64,000 bases of DNA. Origin: an uncultured bacterium. GTDB lineage: Bacteria > Bacillota > Clostridia > Lachnospirales > Lachnospiraceae. Numbering within the stretch: the first letter of the stretch is position 1; each line of letters begins with the position of its first letter. The notes under the pieces are model-generated. The model saw only the letters and a list, made by a program, of their open reading frames with translations. It was not told the origin of the DNA and did not search any database. Positions 18,118 to 26,595 of the stretch are shown here, piece by piece. Position numbers and translations under genes: made by a program. The stretch lies in assembly GCA_905215625.1 (NCBI GenBank), contig CAJMQQ010000001.1, forward strand, positions 1-64,000, written 5' to 3'.

Positions 18118-18564
18118 CTATTTCATCATGCCGGCCAGAATTTCTCCAACCACTTTTCCGTCTGCTTTGCCCTTTACTAACGGCATAAGAACCTTCATAA
18201 TCCTGCCCTTATCCTTTGCACATGGGGTCTCAATTTCCAGTTCCTTTAAGACGTTTTGAATCACTTCTGTAATCTGTTCCGGCGTTAAATCTGCCGGTGC
18301 AAAATCCTGGTAAACGGCCAGTCTTTTTGCAGCTTCTTCGCGGATGTCCTCCCGGTCAGCCGGAGCGGTGTCCATGGTCTCTTTTACCTGCTTGATTTCT
18401 TTTTTTACAATGGCGTTTTCTTCATCCTCTGTTAAAGGCGCCCGTTTGTCAATTTCTGCATTTTTCAGCGCACTTAACAGCATAGACAGGGAATCTTTAC
18501 GCTCTTTGTCCTTGGCCTTCATAGCCTCTACCATTGCTGCTCTTACCACATCAATTTTGCTCAT
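18118..18564 (-). CDS. yqeY: GatB/YqeY domain protein
   Basis: A 148-residue protein of the YqeY family, which resembles the C-terminal tRNA-binding tail of GatB. Recognisable features are the start MSKIDVVRAAMVEAMKAKDK, the central helical segment with RAPLTEDEE, and the end KGKADGKVVGEILAGMMK. The family is thought to assist tRNA-dependent amidation or act on tRNA, but its role is not settled. It lies between prfC and pepV in the same orientation, with a 32-base gap after prfC. Confidence 0.93.
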   Translation of the reverse strand: MSKIDVVRAAMVEAMKAKDKERKDSLSMLLSALKNAEIDKRAPLTEDEENAIVKKEIKQVKETMDTAPADREDIREEAAKRLAVYQDFAPADLTPEQITEVIQNVLKELEIETPCAKDKGRIMKVLMPLVKGKADGKVVGEILAGMMK

Positions 18565-18596
18565 AATGTTTCCCCTTTCTTAACTTTCCACAGTCG

Positions 18597-20204
18597 TTAA
18601 TTTCTTCCAAACTCACTGAGCACCAGGCCTGGGTTCCGTTCCTCTACCATACCTACGCTCCAGCTGTTGACAAACAACAGCAGCGGATTGCCCTTTAAGT
18701 CCCGGATCTTCTTCATATCAGAAGTTCCCTGGATCCGCTCTACATCCACTTCTTCTTTATTCTCACCCCAGCGGATATATTCATAAGGCAGACGGTCTAA
18801 CCGTACCTCTACATTGTACTCATTCTGCAGGCGGTAAGTCAATACTTCAAACTGAAGAACGCCTACTACTCCTACAATAATTTCTTCCATACCCGTGTTA
18901 AATTCCTGGAAAATCTGGATAGCGCCTTCCTGTGCAATCTGGTTGACGCCCTTTAAAAACTGCTTTCTCTTCATGGTGTCAATCTGGCGCACCCTTGCAA
19001 AATGCTCTGGCGCAAAGGTCGGAATGCCTTCAAACTCGAATTTTTCATTGGATAGGCAAAGGGTATCTCCAATGGAGAAAATGCCTGGATCAAATACGCC
19101 GATAATATCTCCTGCATAGGCTTCTTCCACGATCTTCCGATCCTGAGCCATCATCTGCTGGGGCTGGCTTAAACGGATTTTTTTGCCGCCCTGGACATGG
19201 TTTACTTCCATGCCTGCCTCAAATTTTCCGGAAACGATTCGCATAAACGCAATCCGGTCTCTGTGGGCCTTATTCATATTGGCCTGGATCTTAAATACAA
19301 ATGCAGAAAACTCTTCCTCAAAAGGATTGATTTCCTTTGTAATGGCTTTTCTTGGCAGCGGAGAGGTCGTCATGGATAAAAAGTGCTGCAAAAAGGTCTC
19401 CACACCAAAGTTGGTCAGCGCAGAACCGAAAAATACCGGCGATAACTGTCCTGCACGTACCCGCTCCATATCAAACTCATCGCTGGCGCCGTCTAACAGC
19501 TCAATCTCGTCTAACAGCTGCTGATGGTAGTCTGGGCCAATCAGAGCGTCCACATCGGTTCCTTCTAAATCAAATTCGTTTGACGCCACTTCCTTCTGGC
19601 CGCCCATTGCTGCTGTAAAGGTAGTGATTTTTTTGGTATTTCTGTCGTAAACACCCTTAAAACTCTTGCCGCAGCCGATAGGCCAGTTAATGGGACAGGT
19701 ACGGATGCCTAATACTTCTTCGATCTCATCCATCAGCTCAAAGGGATCTCTGGCCTCTCTGTCCATCTTGTTAATAAAGGTAAAGATGGGAATATGGCGC
19801 ATAACGCATACTTTAAACAGCTTAATGGTCTGGGCCTCCACACCTTTGGAACCGTCGATGACCATGACAGCAGAGTCCGCTGCCATCAGAGTACGATAAG
19901 TGTCCTCTGAGAAGTCCTGGTGTCCCGGCGTATCCAGAATATTAATGCAGAATCCGTCGTAGTTAAACTGCATAACGGATGAGGTAACAGAAATACCTCT
20001 TTCTTTCTCAATCTCCATCCAGTCGGAGACTGCGTATTTCGCCGCCTTTCTTCCCTTAACTGTTCCAGCCAGATTGATGGCTCCTCCATAAAGCAGAAAC
20101 TTTTCTGTCAATGTGGTTTTACCGGCATCCGGGTGAGAGATAATGGCAAAGGTTCTTCGTTTTTTAATTTCTTCCGCAATATTCGCCAAGGGTTTTTCCT
20201 CCAA
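18597..20204 (-). CDS. prfC: Peptide chain release factor 3
   Basis: RF3 is a translational GTPase that recycles RF1/RF2 from the ribosome after termination. The 535-residue protein has the G1 motif HPDAGKTTLTE near residue 24, G3 DTPGHQDF, G4 NKMDREARD, and the domain II-III body ending VERNPGLVLSEFGRN. Length is typical. A near-consensus promoter lies 76 bases upstream and a palindromic hairpin in the 5' leader. Confidence 0.96.
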   Translation of the reverse strand: MEEKPLANIAEEIKKRRTFAIISHPDAGKTTLTEKFLLYGGAINLAGTVKGRKAAKYAVSDWMEIEKERGISVTSSVMQFNYDGFCINILDTPGHQDFSEDTYRTLMAADSAVMVIDGSKGVEAQTIKLFKVCVMRHIPIFTFINKMDREARDPFELMDEIEEVLGIRTCPINWPIGCGKSFKGVYDRNTKKITTFTAAMGGQKEVASNEFDLEGTDVDALIGPDYHQQLLDEIELLDGASDEFDMERVRAGQLSPVFFGSALTNFGVETFLQHFLSMTTSPLPRKAITKEINPFEEEFSAFVFKIQANMNKAHRDRIAFMRIVSGKFEAGMEVNHVQGGKKIRLSQPQQMMAQDRKIVEEAYAGDIIGVFDPGIFSIGDTLCLSNEKFEFEGIPTFAPEHFARVRQIDTMKRKQFLKGVNQIAQEGAIQIFQEFNTGMEEIIVGVVGVLQFEVLTYRLQNEYNVEVRLDRLPYEYIRWGENKEEVDVERIQGTSDMKKIRDLKGNPLLLFVNSWSVGMVEERNPGLVLSEFGRN

Positions 20205-20225
20205 AATTCTTGTTATCTAAAAGAT

Positions 20226-20254
20226 GGACGTCCAAAGCAAACACCCGGACGTCC
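20226..20254 (-). promoter_or_regulatory. Hairpin in the prfC 5' leader
   Basis: Two copies of the palindrome GGACGTCC (20226-20233 and 20247-20254) can pair as an 8-bp stem with a 13-base loop in the prfC leader, 22 bases before the start codon. It could influence translation or mRNA stability; no ligand class is recognised. Confidence 0.4.
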
Positions 20255-20279
20255 CGCAAACTTTCTATAATACCGCTTT

Positions 20280-20308
20280 ATTGTAATATTGTTGGTTTAT
20301 AAAGTCAA
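20280..20308 (-). promoter_or_regulatory. Promoter of prfC
   Basis: TTGACT at 20303-20308 and TACAAT at 20280-20285 are separated by 17 bases, upstream of prfC. Confidence 0.7.
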
Positions 20309-20334
20309 TACTCTATAAAAAATTCCTGGAAAGA

Positions 20335-20481
20335 AACCGTTCAGCCATGTGTCTTCTTGCCCGCTTATAGCGGACAAGAAGCGCTGGGCGTCCGCCCTAT
20401 GAAGATTTAGACAGAAAAACTCTTATGAAAACAAGTTTTCAACACCTTTTCCTGTCTAAATCTTCGCATGGCTGAACGGTT
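20335..20481. repeat. 147-bp nested palindromic element at the end of coaBC
   Basis: The outer arms AACCGTTCAGCCATG (20335-20349) and its exact complement (20467-20481) enclose three inner hairpins: CTTCTTGCCCGC/GCGGACAAGAAG (one mismatch), GGGCG-TC-CGCCC, and GAAGATTTAGACAG (20401-20414) with its exact complement (20452-20465), the last holding a further GAAAAC/GTTTTC pair. The whole forms a multibranch fold in RNA or a cruciform in DNA. It overlaps the coaBC 3' end. It has no coding capacity of its own and looks like a miniature or dispersed intergenic repeat. Confidence 0.75.
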
Positions 20482-21668
20482 ATTTTGGAAATCTCTGTCA
20501 AAAGCCGGTCTGCTACCTCTTCTTTGCTCATCTTTTCTAATGCCAGTTCCTTGTCTTTTGTCAGAATGGTTACCACATTGGTGTCTGTGCCAAATCCGGC
20601 TCCGTCTACCTTTAAGTTATTGGCCACAATCAGATCCAGATTCTTTTTCTTTAATTTTTCCCTGGAATGCTCCATCATATGCTCTGTTTCCATAGAAAAT
20701 CCGCATAACACCTGTCCGTCTTTCTTGTGGCTTCCCAGGTATCCTAAAATATCGTCTGTCCGTTCCAGATCCAGAGTCAGGCTGCCATCTTTTTTCTTTA
20801 CCTTTTCTGTGCTGACCGTGGCCGGACGGTAATCTGCTACTGCCGCCGCCTTGATAATCCAGTCCTGATCCTTCGCCCGTCTGGTTACTTCCTCAAACAT
20901 TTCCCTAGCTGTGGTAATCTCCACAACTTCTGCAAATCTTGGCCGTTTTAAGGCTGTTGGGCCGGTTACCAGGGTTACCTCTGCGCCCCGGTAAGCTGCT
21001 GTCCTTGCAATGGCATATCCCATCTTTCCAGTGGAATGATTGGTCAGATAGCGCACTGGATCGACGGATTCCTGTGTCGGCCCTGCAGTAACTAAAATCT
21101 TCTTTCCGGCTAAGTCTTTGGGGTAACCGACCGCCTTTACCAGATAGTCAAACAGTTCTTCCGGTTCCGGCATCTTTCCGGCTCCTGTGTCCCCGCAGGC
21201 CAGATAGCCGGTCTGAGGTTTGAGCACTTCCATGCCATACTGTTCACAAATCTTTAAATTGTCCTGGGTTATAGGGTTTTCATACATATTGGTGTTCATG
21301 GCCGGAGCAATGATTTTCGGGCATCTGCAGGCCAGTGCAGTAGTAGTCAGCATATCGTCTGCAATACCGTGTGCCAGCTTAGCAATGACATTGGCTGAAG
21401 CCGGCGCTACCATCAATACATCTGCCGCTTTGGCTAACGATACATGTTCCACGCTGAACTCAAAGTTCCGGTCAAAGGTATCGACCAGGCATTTGTGACC
21501 AGTCAGGGTCTCAAAGGTAATGGGGTTAATAAAATTTACGGCGTTTTTTGTCATCAGGACATGGACGCTTGCCTTTGCCTTTACTAACATACTGGCAAGA
21601 CTTGCAATTTTATATGCGGCAATGCTTCCGGTTACTCCTAAAAGCACAGTTTTTCCTTCTAAATTCAT
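20439..21668 (-). CDS. coaBC: Bifunctional CoaBC (phosphopantothenoylcysteine synthase/decarboxylase)
   Basis: A 409-residue fusion performs two steps of CoA synthesis: ligation of cysteine to 4'-phosphopantothenate (CoaB, about 185-395) and decarboxylation (CoaC, FMN-dependent, about 1-175, starting VLLGVTGSIAAYK). CoaC motifs PAMNTNMYENP and the CoaB GPTQESVDPVR loop are visible. The family normally ends shortly after the helix LLTEISK; here about 14 more residues are read from inside the palindromic element at 20335-20481, so the C-terminus has been extended by an insertion. It is divergent from coaX, another CoA gene. Confidence 0.95.
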   Translation of the reverse strand: MNLEGKTVLLGVTGSIAAYKIASLASMLVKAKASVHVLMTKNAVNFINPITFETLTGHKCLVDTFDRNFEFSVEHVSLAKAADVLMVAPASANVIAKLAHGIADDMLTTTALACRCPKIIAPAMNTNMYENPITQDNLKICEQYGMEVLKPQTGYLACGDTGAGKMPEPEELFDYLVKAVGYPKDLAGKKILVTAGPTQESVDPVRYLTNHSTGKMGYAIARTAAYRGAEVTLVTGPTALKRPRFAEVVEITTAREMFEEVTRRAKDQDWIIKAAAVADYRPATVSTEKVKKKDGSLTLDLERTDDILGYLGSHKKDGQVLCGFSMETEHMMEHSREKLKKKNLDLIVANNLKVDGAGFGTDTNVVTILTKDKELALEKMSKEEVADRLLTEISKITVQPCEDLDRKRC

Positions 21669-21691
21669 GGCAATTTCCTCCTTCGGTCTGC

Positions 21692-21720
21692 TTTACAGCC
21701 GACTTTTCCTATGCTACAAT
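21692..21720 (+). promoter_or_regulatory. Promoter of coaX
   Basis: TTTACA at 21692-21697 and TACAAT at 21715-21720 are separated by 17 bases in the coaBC/coaX divergent gap. Confidence 0.65.
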
Positions 21721-21723
21721 TGC

Positions 21724-21755
21724 TTCCATCATAACATAATTCCAATATGATGGAA
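21724..21755 (+). promoter_or_regulatory. Hairpin in coaX leader next to the RBS
   Basis: TTCCATCAT pairs with ATGATGGAA (9 bp) directly before AAGGAG. The alternative helix GGAAA-GGAG-TTTCC would place the ribosome binding site in a loop. This could tune translation. Confidence 0.4.
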
Positions 21756-21767
21756 AGGAGTTTCCAT

Positions 21768-22538
21768 ATGATTTTAACAATCGACATGGGCAATACCAAT
21801 ATCGTCATCGGCGGTATTGATGAAAAACAGACTTACTTCGAAGAGCGGATTACTACCATCCACTCCCGTACCAGTACCGAATATGCGCTTTTAATCAAAG
21901 ACATTTTAGATCTTCATGGCATTGACAAAAGCCAGATTGAAGGAAGTATCGTCTCTTCCGTTGTGCCGCCTTTAAATGCACCCATCCAGTCTGCCTTAAA
22001 GAAGATTTTAGGGAGACGTCCCCTGATGGTAGGTTCCGGCATGAAAACCGGACTGAATATTATTATGGATAATCCCAAGACTGTGGGAAGCGATCAGATT
22101 GTAGACGCGGTTGCCGCTCTGAAAGAATATCCCTGCCCTATTATTGTCATTGACATGGGAACAGCTACTACGATGTCCGTTATCGACAAAGACGGCAATT
22201 ACATTGGAGGCGTTATCCTCCCAGGCCTGAAAGTTTCCCTGGATTCTTTAAGCAGCAATGCAGCCCAGCTTCCTTTTATCAGCCTGGAAATTCCTGGAAA
22301 AGTCATCGGCAAAAACACCATCGACTGTATGCGCAGCGGTATTTTATATGGAAATGCCGCCCAGATGGACGGCATCATCGATCGGATGGAAGAAGAGCTT
22401 GGGGAAACCGCTTCTGTAGTTGCCACCGGCGGCCTCTCCCGCTTCGTTACCCCTCTGTGCCGCCATAAAATCCACTACGACCAGGCTCTTCTTCTCAAAG
22501 GCCTTCTGGCCTTGTACCGGAAAAATACGACGGACTAA
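21768..22538 (+). CDS. coaX: Type III pantothenate kinase
   Basis: This 256-residue ASKHA-fold kinase phosphorylates pantothenate in the first committed step of CoA synthesis. The N-terminal phosphate motif is LTIDMGNTNIVIG, followed by GSDQIVDAVAA and the IDMGTATT adenosine motif. Type III enzymes are insensitive to CoA feedback and need a monovalent cation. The ATG at 21768 follows AAAGGAG by 8 bases; an in-frame ATG at 21747 sits within the leader hairpin. Its end overlaps the convergent MATE gene by 4 bases. Confidence 0.95.
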   Translation: MILTIDMGNTNIVIGGIDEKQTYFEERITTIHSRTSTEYALLIKDILDLHGIDKSQIEGSIVSSVVPPLNAPIQSALKKILGRRPLMVGSGMKTGLNIIMDNPKTVGSDQIVDAVAALKEYPCPIIVIDMGTATTMSVIDKDGNYIGGVILPGLKVSLDSLSSNAAQLPFISLEIPGKVIGKNTIDCMRSGILYGNAAQMDGIIDRMEEELGETASVVATGGLSRFVTPLCRHKIHYDQALLLKGLLALYRKNTTD

Positions 22539-23860
22539 GTAATTTTCTTCATTCTCCAGTAATACACCGGAACCAGGGGAATGAGAGCCATAACCCAGGC
22601 AGCTGGATCGGAAAAGCAGATTCCAGTATAACCAAATGGCTCTGCCAGAACCAGAATGGCGCCAAAGCGGGCGGCCAGTTCAAATACGCCGCCCAGCATT
22701 GGTACCAGTCCGTCTCCCAGACCCTGAAGGGTATTCCGGTATAAAAAGATTAAGCTTAACGGCGGATAGAACCAGGCGGAAATCTTTAAATACTCTACGC
22801 CGTATTCAATCATCTGTCCGCTGTCCCCAGAAGCAAAAATCTTCATCATATAAGGTCCAAACAGGTAAACTGCCGCTCCGGTTATGACGCTGCATACCAT
22901 GCAGATAGCAAATCCGGCAGATACTCCTTTCTTTACCCTGTCAAATCTTCCTGCTCCCATATTTTGTCCCGTATAAGTAGCCATGGCAACTCCCAGAGAT
23001 GGAAACGGCTGAGTCGCAATATTTCCAATCTTTCCTGCCGCAGAAAATCCGGCAATGTACACAGGTCCCAATCCATTTAACGCAGCCTGGACAATCATAG
23101 TTCCAATGGCAGTAATGGAAAACTGAAGTCCCATTGGAATCCCTACGTTTAAAAGTTTCTTTGCACTGGATACGCTGCACTGCACATCCTGTCTGGAAAT
23201 CTTTAAAATCTCATACTTTTTAGCAATATGGCGTACACACAAAAGAGCCGAGACTGCCTGGGCAATCAGCGTTGCATACGCTGCTCCCGCCACTCCGGTA
23301 TTGCAGTATAAAATAAACACAATATCCAGAACAATGTTTAAAATAGAGGCAATGACCAGAAACAACAGCGGGGTTTTGCTGTCTCCTAATGCCCTTAACA
23401 TACCTGCTAACAGATTGTAGGCAAAAGTGATCAGGATTCCGGCAAACAACACGCCTAAGTAGGCCCTGGTTTCTCCGAAAATCTCATCCGGCGTATTCAT
23501 CAGCCTTAAAATCGGATTTAATCCCAGCATTAAAATTGCCGTCATAAGGATGCCTATTACCGCGCACAGCCACACCGACGCTCCTTCATAGCGGCACAGT
23601 CCTTTTTTGTCTCCTGCTCCAAACTGCTGGGCCAGGATTACGGAAAATCCGCTGGTAAGGCCGGTTACCAGGCCCCAGACCAGAAATACCACGCTTCCCG
23701 TTGAGCCTACGGCAGCCAGGGCATTGACGCCCAGAAACTGGCCTACAATCACGGAATCCACTACATTGTAAAACTGCTGGAAAATATTGCCGGCCAGCAC
23801 TGGAAGCATAAAGGAAATAATTAGTCTGGCCGGATTTCCTCTGCTCATATCATTTGTCAT
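22535..23860 (-). CDS. MATE family efflux transporter
   Basis: A 441-residue polytopic membrane protein with about 12 hydrophobic segments in two homologous halves has the MATE features: N-terminal LIISFMLPVLAGNIFQQFYNVVDSVIVGQFLG and GDSKTPLLFLV near mid-protein. MATE proteins export cationic drugs or metabolites using Na+ or H+; the substrate cannot be told. The ATG at 23860 follows GGAGGGAGA by 6 bases; the frame extends upstream to 23929 without support. It is divergent from sigG. Confidence 0.92.
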   Translation of the reverse strand: MTNDMSRGNPARLIISFMLPVLAGNIFQQFYNVVDSVIVGQFLGVNALAAVGSTGSVVFLVWGLVTGLTSGFSVILAQQFGAGDKKGLCRYEGASVWLCAVIGILMTAILMLGLNPILRLMNTPDEIFGETRAYLGVLFAGILITFAYNLLAGMLRALGDSKTPLLFLVIASILNIVLDIVFILYCNTGVAGAAYATLIAQAVSALLCVRHIAKKYEILKISRQDVQCSVSSAKKLLNVGIPMGLQFSITAIGTMIVQAALNGLGPVYIAGFSAAGKIGNIATQPFPSLGVAMATYTGQNMGAGRFDRVKKGVSAGFAICMVCSVITGAAVYLFGPYMMKIFASGDSGQMIEYGVEYLKISAWFYPPLSLIFLYRNTLQGLGDGLVPMLGGVFELAARFGAILVLAEPFGYTGICFSDPAAWVMALIPLVPVYYWRMKKIT

Positions 23861-24042
23861 GGCATTCTCCCTCCAACTGTCTTTCTTCTTCGAATTCAAG
23901 AGTATACGCCCAAACGGAACTTTCGTCAACCAAAATTTTTCCAGAAAAAAACCGTATAATTCTTCCAGAATCCGTCCATCATTTTCCTATAAGGCAGCCT
24001 TGTCACATGGCTGTGCAAATAACCAATGCGGAGGGAAGAATT

Positions 24043-24819
24043 ATGTCCGGATATAAAGTAGAAATCTGCGGAGTAAATACCTCAAAGCTTCCTCTTCTTA
24101 CCAATGACGAAAAGGAAGCCCTGTTCCGGCGGATTATGGACGGAGACATGGACGCCAGGGAACAGTACATCAAAGGCAATCTGCGTCTGGTTTTAAGCGT
24201 GATCCAGCGGTATGCCGGAAGCAATGAAACCCTAGACGACTTATTTCAGATTGGATGCATCGGACTCATCAAAGCCATTGACAATTTTGACATTTCCCAG
24301 AACGTCCGCTTCTCTACCTATGCGGTGCCGATGATTTTAGGAGAAGTGCGGCGGTATTTAAGGGACAACAACTCTATCCGGGTCAGCCGTTCCCTGCGGG
24401 ATACGGCTTACAAGGCCATCTACGCAAAAGAAGGCCTGATGCGCAAAAATATGAAAGAACCGACTATTATGGAAATTGCCGATGAAATCGGAATCAGCAA
24501 AGAAGAAATCACCTATGCCTTAGACGCCATCCAGAGTCCGGTAAGCCTATATGAGCCAGTCTACAGTGACGGCGGAGATCCGCTTTACGTCATGGATCAG
24601 ATTAGTGACAAAAAGAACGTAGAAGAAAACTGGGTAGAAAATATTTCTCTGAAAGAAGCCATGAAACGCCTTCCAGAGCGGGAACGCCACATTATTGACC
24701 TTCGGTTCTTTGAAGGGAAAACCCAGACCGAAGTAGCGGAAGAAATCCACATCAGCCAGGCCCAGGTCAGCCGGCTGGAAAAAAACGCGCTGAAAATCAT
24801 GCGGAACTACCTGGGGTAA
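24043..24819 (+). CDS. sigG: Sporulation sigma factor G
   Basis: Sigma-G drives late gene expression in the forespore. The 258-residue protein starts MSGYKVEICGVNTSKLPLL, closely matching Bacillus SigG, including the segments RYLRDNNSIRVSRSLRD and QISQAQVSRLEKNALKIM in region 4 (read as HISQAQVSRLEK here). The ATG at 24043 follows GGAGGGAAG; the frame runs upstream to 23854 but those residues are unrelated. It stands alone between the MATE gene and the PTS gene, not next to spoIIGA-sigE as in Bacillus. Confidence 0.96.
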   Translation: MSGYKVEICGVNTSKLPLLTNDEKEALFRRIMDGDMDAREQYIKGNLRLVLSVIQRYAGSNETLDDLFQIGCIGLIKAIDNFDISQNVRFSTYAVPMILGEVRRYLRDNNSIRVSRSLRDTAYKAIYAKEGLMRKNMKEPTIMEIADEIGISKEEITYALDAIQSPVSLYEPVYSDGGDPLYVMDQISDKKNVEENWVENISLKEAMKRLPERERHIIDLRFFEGKTQTEVAEEIHISQAQVSRLEKNALKIMRNYLG

Positions 24820-24842
24820 AAAAGGCCGGAAGAAGTGAAAAG

Positions 24843-24869
24843 AGCCGGAAGACAACCATCTTCCGGCCC
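24843..24869 (-). terminator. Terminator of the PTS permease gene
   Basis: GGCCGGAAGA and TCTTCCGGCTC pair around a short loop and are followed on the minus strand by TTTT. Sits between convergent genes sigG and nagE; on the plus strand the T tract is poor. Confidence 0.75.
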
Positions 24870-24890
24870 TTAAGGTTAAGCTTTGTTTCA

Positions 24891-26342
24891 TTACAGCAGT
24901 TTCTTAAATTCATCTGCTACGAACTGTACCTTTGGTCCGATAATAACCTGAACCGCGGTCTTGCTTGGACGGATTACTCCGCTTACGCCTGCAGATTTAA
25001 TCTTCTTTTCATTGACTGCTGTGTAGTCTTTGATTTCCAGACGAAGTCTGGTAATGCAGTTATCTACGCTGGCAACGTTCTCTTTGCCGCCCAGACCTTC
25101 CAGAATAATGGATGCCATGGTGGTAAAGTCATCGTTTGCCAGAACGATCTTGGTCTCGTCTTCCATATCGTCTTCACGGCCTGGAGTCTTCAGATCAAAT
25201 TTCTGAATTGCAAAACGGAATACTACGTAGAATACTACCGCTGCTGCTGCACCTAACGGGATAATCATCCAGGTCTTGTTTGCTGCAGGAAGCTGGGAGC
25301 TGAATACTAAGTCCGTTAAACCTGCGGAGAAAGAGAAACCTGCGCGGAATCCTAAGGATAATGTAATAACGGTAAAGATACCATAAATTAATGCGTAAAC
25401 TACATACAGACCAGGAGCTAAGAACATGAATGCGAACTCGAATGGCTCGGTAACGCCGCAGACAAATGCACAAAGAGCTGCTGCACCAACCAGACCTGCT
25501 GCTTCTTTTCTTCTCTCAGGTTTTGCACAATGGATAATTGCCAATGCTGCTGCCGGAATACCAAACATCATGGATGGGAAGAAACCGGACATATACATAC
25601 CAGCCTGACCGCCAGCGCCGTTGAGCAGTTCGCCTGCCCAGAAGTTGCCCAGGTCGTTGATGCCTGCTGCGTCAAACCAGAATACAGAGTTCAGTGCATG
25701 ATGCAGACCGGTTGGGATTAACAGACGGTTTAAGAAGGTATAAATACCAGCACCAACTGCGCCTAATCCAACAATGCCCTTACCTACGGATACTAATGCA
25801 CCGTAAACTAATGGCCAGATGAAGAACAGGATTGCTGCTGCGATAATAGATACCACTGCAGTTGCGATGGAAACGAAACGCTTGCCGGAGAAGAATGCCA
25901 GTGCGTCCGGAAGACGGGTTCCTTTAAATTTGTTGTAGCAGGAAGCACCGATAATACCGGCAATAATACCGATAAACTGGTTCTGAATCTTACCAAATGC
26001 CGGATCTGCCTCGCCGCCTACCAAAACGGATACCGTACCGCTGGAGAGCAGGGTCGTAATTACCAGCCAGGATACCAGACCTGCCAGGCCTGCAGTACCT
26101 TCGTGGTCGTCAGACATACCAACTGCAACACCGATTGCAAACAGCCAGGACATATTGTCGATCAGAGCGCCGCCTGCTTTGATTAAGAAGAAGCCGATTA
26201 CAGGACCTACGCCCACAATATCTCCGCCCTGCATGGCGTTTGGAGATAATGCATAACCAATTCCCATTAAAATACCGCAAATCGGAAGACAAGCAACCGG
26301 CAGCATTAGGGCTTTACCGAGTTTTTGTAAATATTTCATCAT
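24891..26342 (-). CDS. nagE: PTS permease EIICB, N-acetylglucosamine type
   Basis: A 483-residue phosphotransferase permease imports and phosphorylates a sugar. The EIIC membrane domain (about 1-375) contains LLIPTGLHHALNSVFWF, PFEFAFMFLAP and NLKTPGRED-like (DLKTPGRED) segments as in NagE. The EIIB domain (about 405-483) has the phosphocysteine in NCITRLRL. There is no EIIA domain, so a separate EIIA must serve it. N-acetylglucosamine is the best guess; glucose is an alternative within the same family. It is divergent from a two-component system that probably controls it. Confidence 0.88.
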   Translation of the reverse strand: MMKYLQKLGKALMLPVACLPICGILMGIGYALSPNAMQGGDIVGVGPVIGFFLIKAGGALIDNMSWLFAIGVAVGMSDDHEGTAGLAGLVSWLVITTLLSSGTVSVLVGGEADPAFGKIQNQFIGIIAGIIGASCYNKFKGTRLPDALAFFSGKRFVSIATAVVSIIAAAILFFIWPLVYGALVSVGKGIVGLGAVGAGIYTFLNRLLIPTGLHHALNSVFWFDAAGINDLGNFWAGELLNGAGGQAGMYMSGFFPSMMFGIPAAALAIIHCAKPERRKEAAGLVGAAALCAFVCGVTEPFEFAFMFLAPGLYVVYALIYGIFTVITLSLGFRAGFSFSAGLTDLVFSSQLPAANKTWMIIPLGAAAAVVFYVVFRFAIQKFDLKTPGREDDMEDETKIVLANDDFTTMASIILEGLGGKENVASVDNCITRLRLEIKDYTAVNEKKIKSAGVSGVIRPSKTAVQVIIGPKVQFVADEFKKLL

Positions 26343-26376
26343 ATTTACGTTCCCTCCTTATTATTATTATGCTATA

Positions 26377-26405
26377 ATTATAACAATTCTACAAAAACTG
26401 TACAT
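26377..26405 (-). promoter_or_regulatory. Candidate promoter of nagE
   Basis: A consensus TATAAT at 26377-26382 lies 35 bases before the start, but the -35 region (ATGTAC) is poor, as expected for an activator-dependent promoter. Confidence 0.4.
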
Positions 26406-26407
26406 CC

Positions 26408-26526
26408 ATAATCTTATCCTATCTATGGATAATCTTGATTTATTAAATTTCCCTAAACTCTAATAACTTTTTATGAAATATTGATATAGATTTTTTTGCT
26501 TTTTCTATGGATTATTTTAGGATTAT
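26408..26526. promoter_or_regulatory. Repeated motifs, candidate response regulator sites
   Basis: ATAATCTT occurs at 26408-26415 and 26429-26436 (21 bp apart, two helical turns) just upstream of the nagE promoter. GGATTAT occurs at 26509-26515 and 26520-26526 (11 bp apart) before the kinase gene; CTATGGAT(A/T)AT occurs at 26423 and 26505. Spacing fits binding by an AraC-type regulator. Confidence 0.4.
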
Positions 26527-26595
26527 CGGTTAAAATATCTATGTTATACAAAAAACAGCTTCTTTTATTATTCAAAAGTTCCAGAAAGGATCCCT

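Noticed and set aside
23930..24042. Sigma-F type promoter of sigG (GTATA, 15 bases, GTCCATCATT)
   Set aside because: The -10 half lacks the GG typical of the consensus; too weak to annotate.
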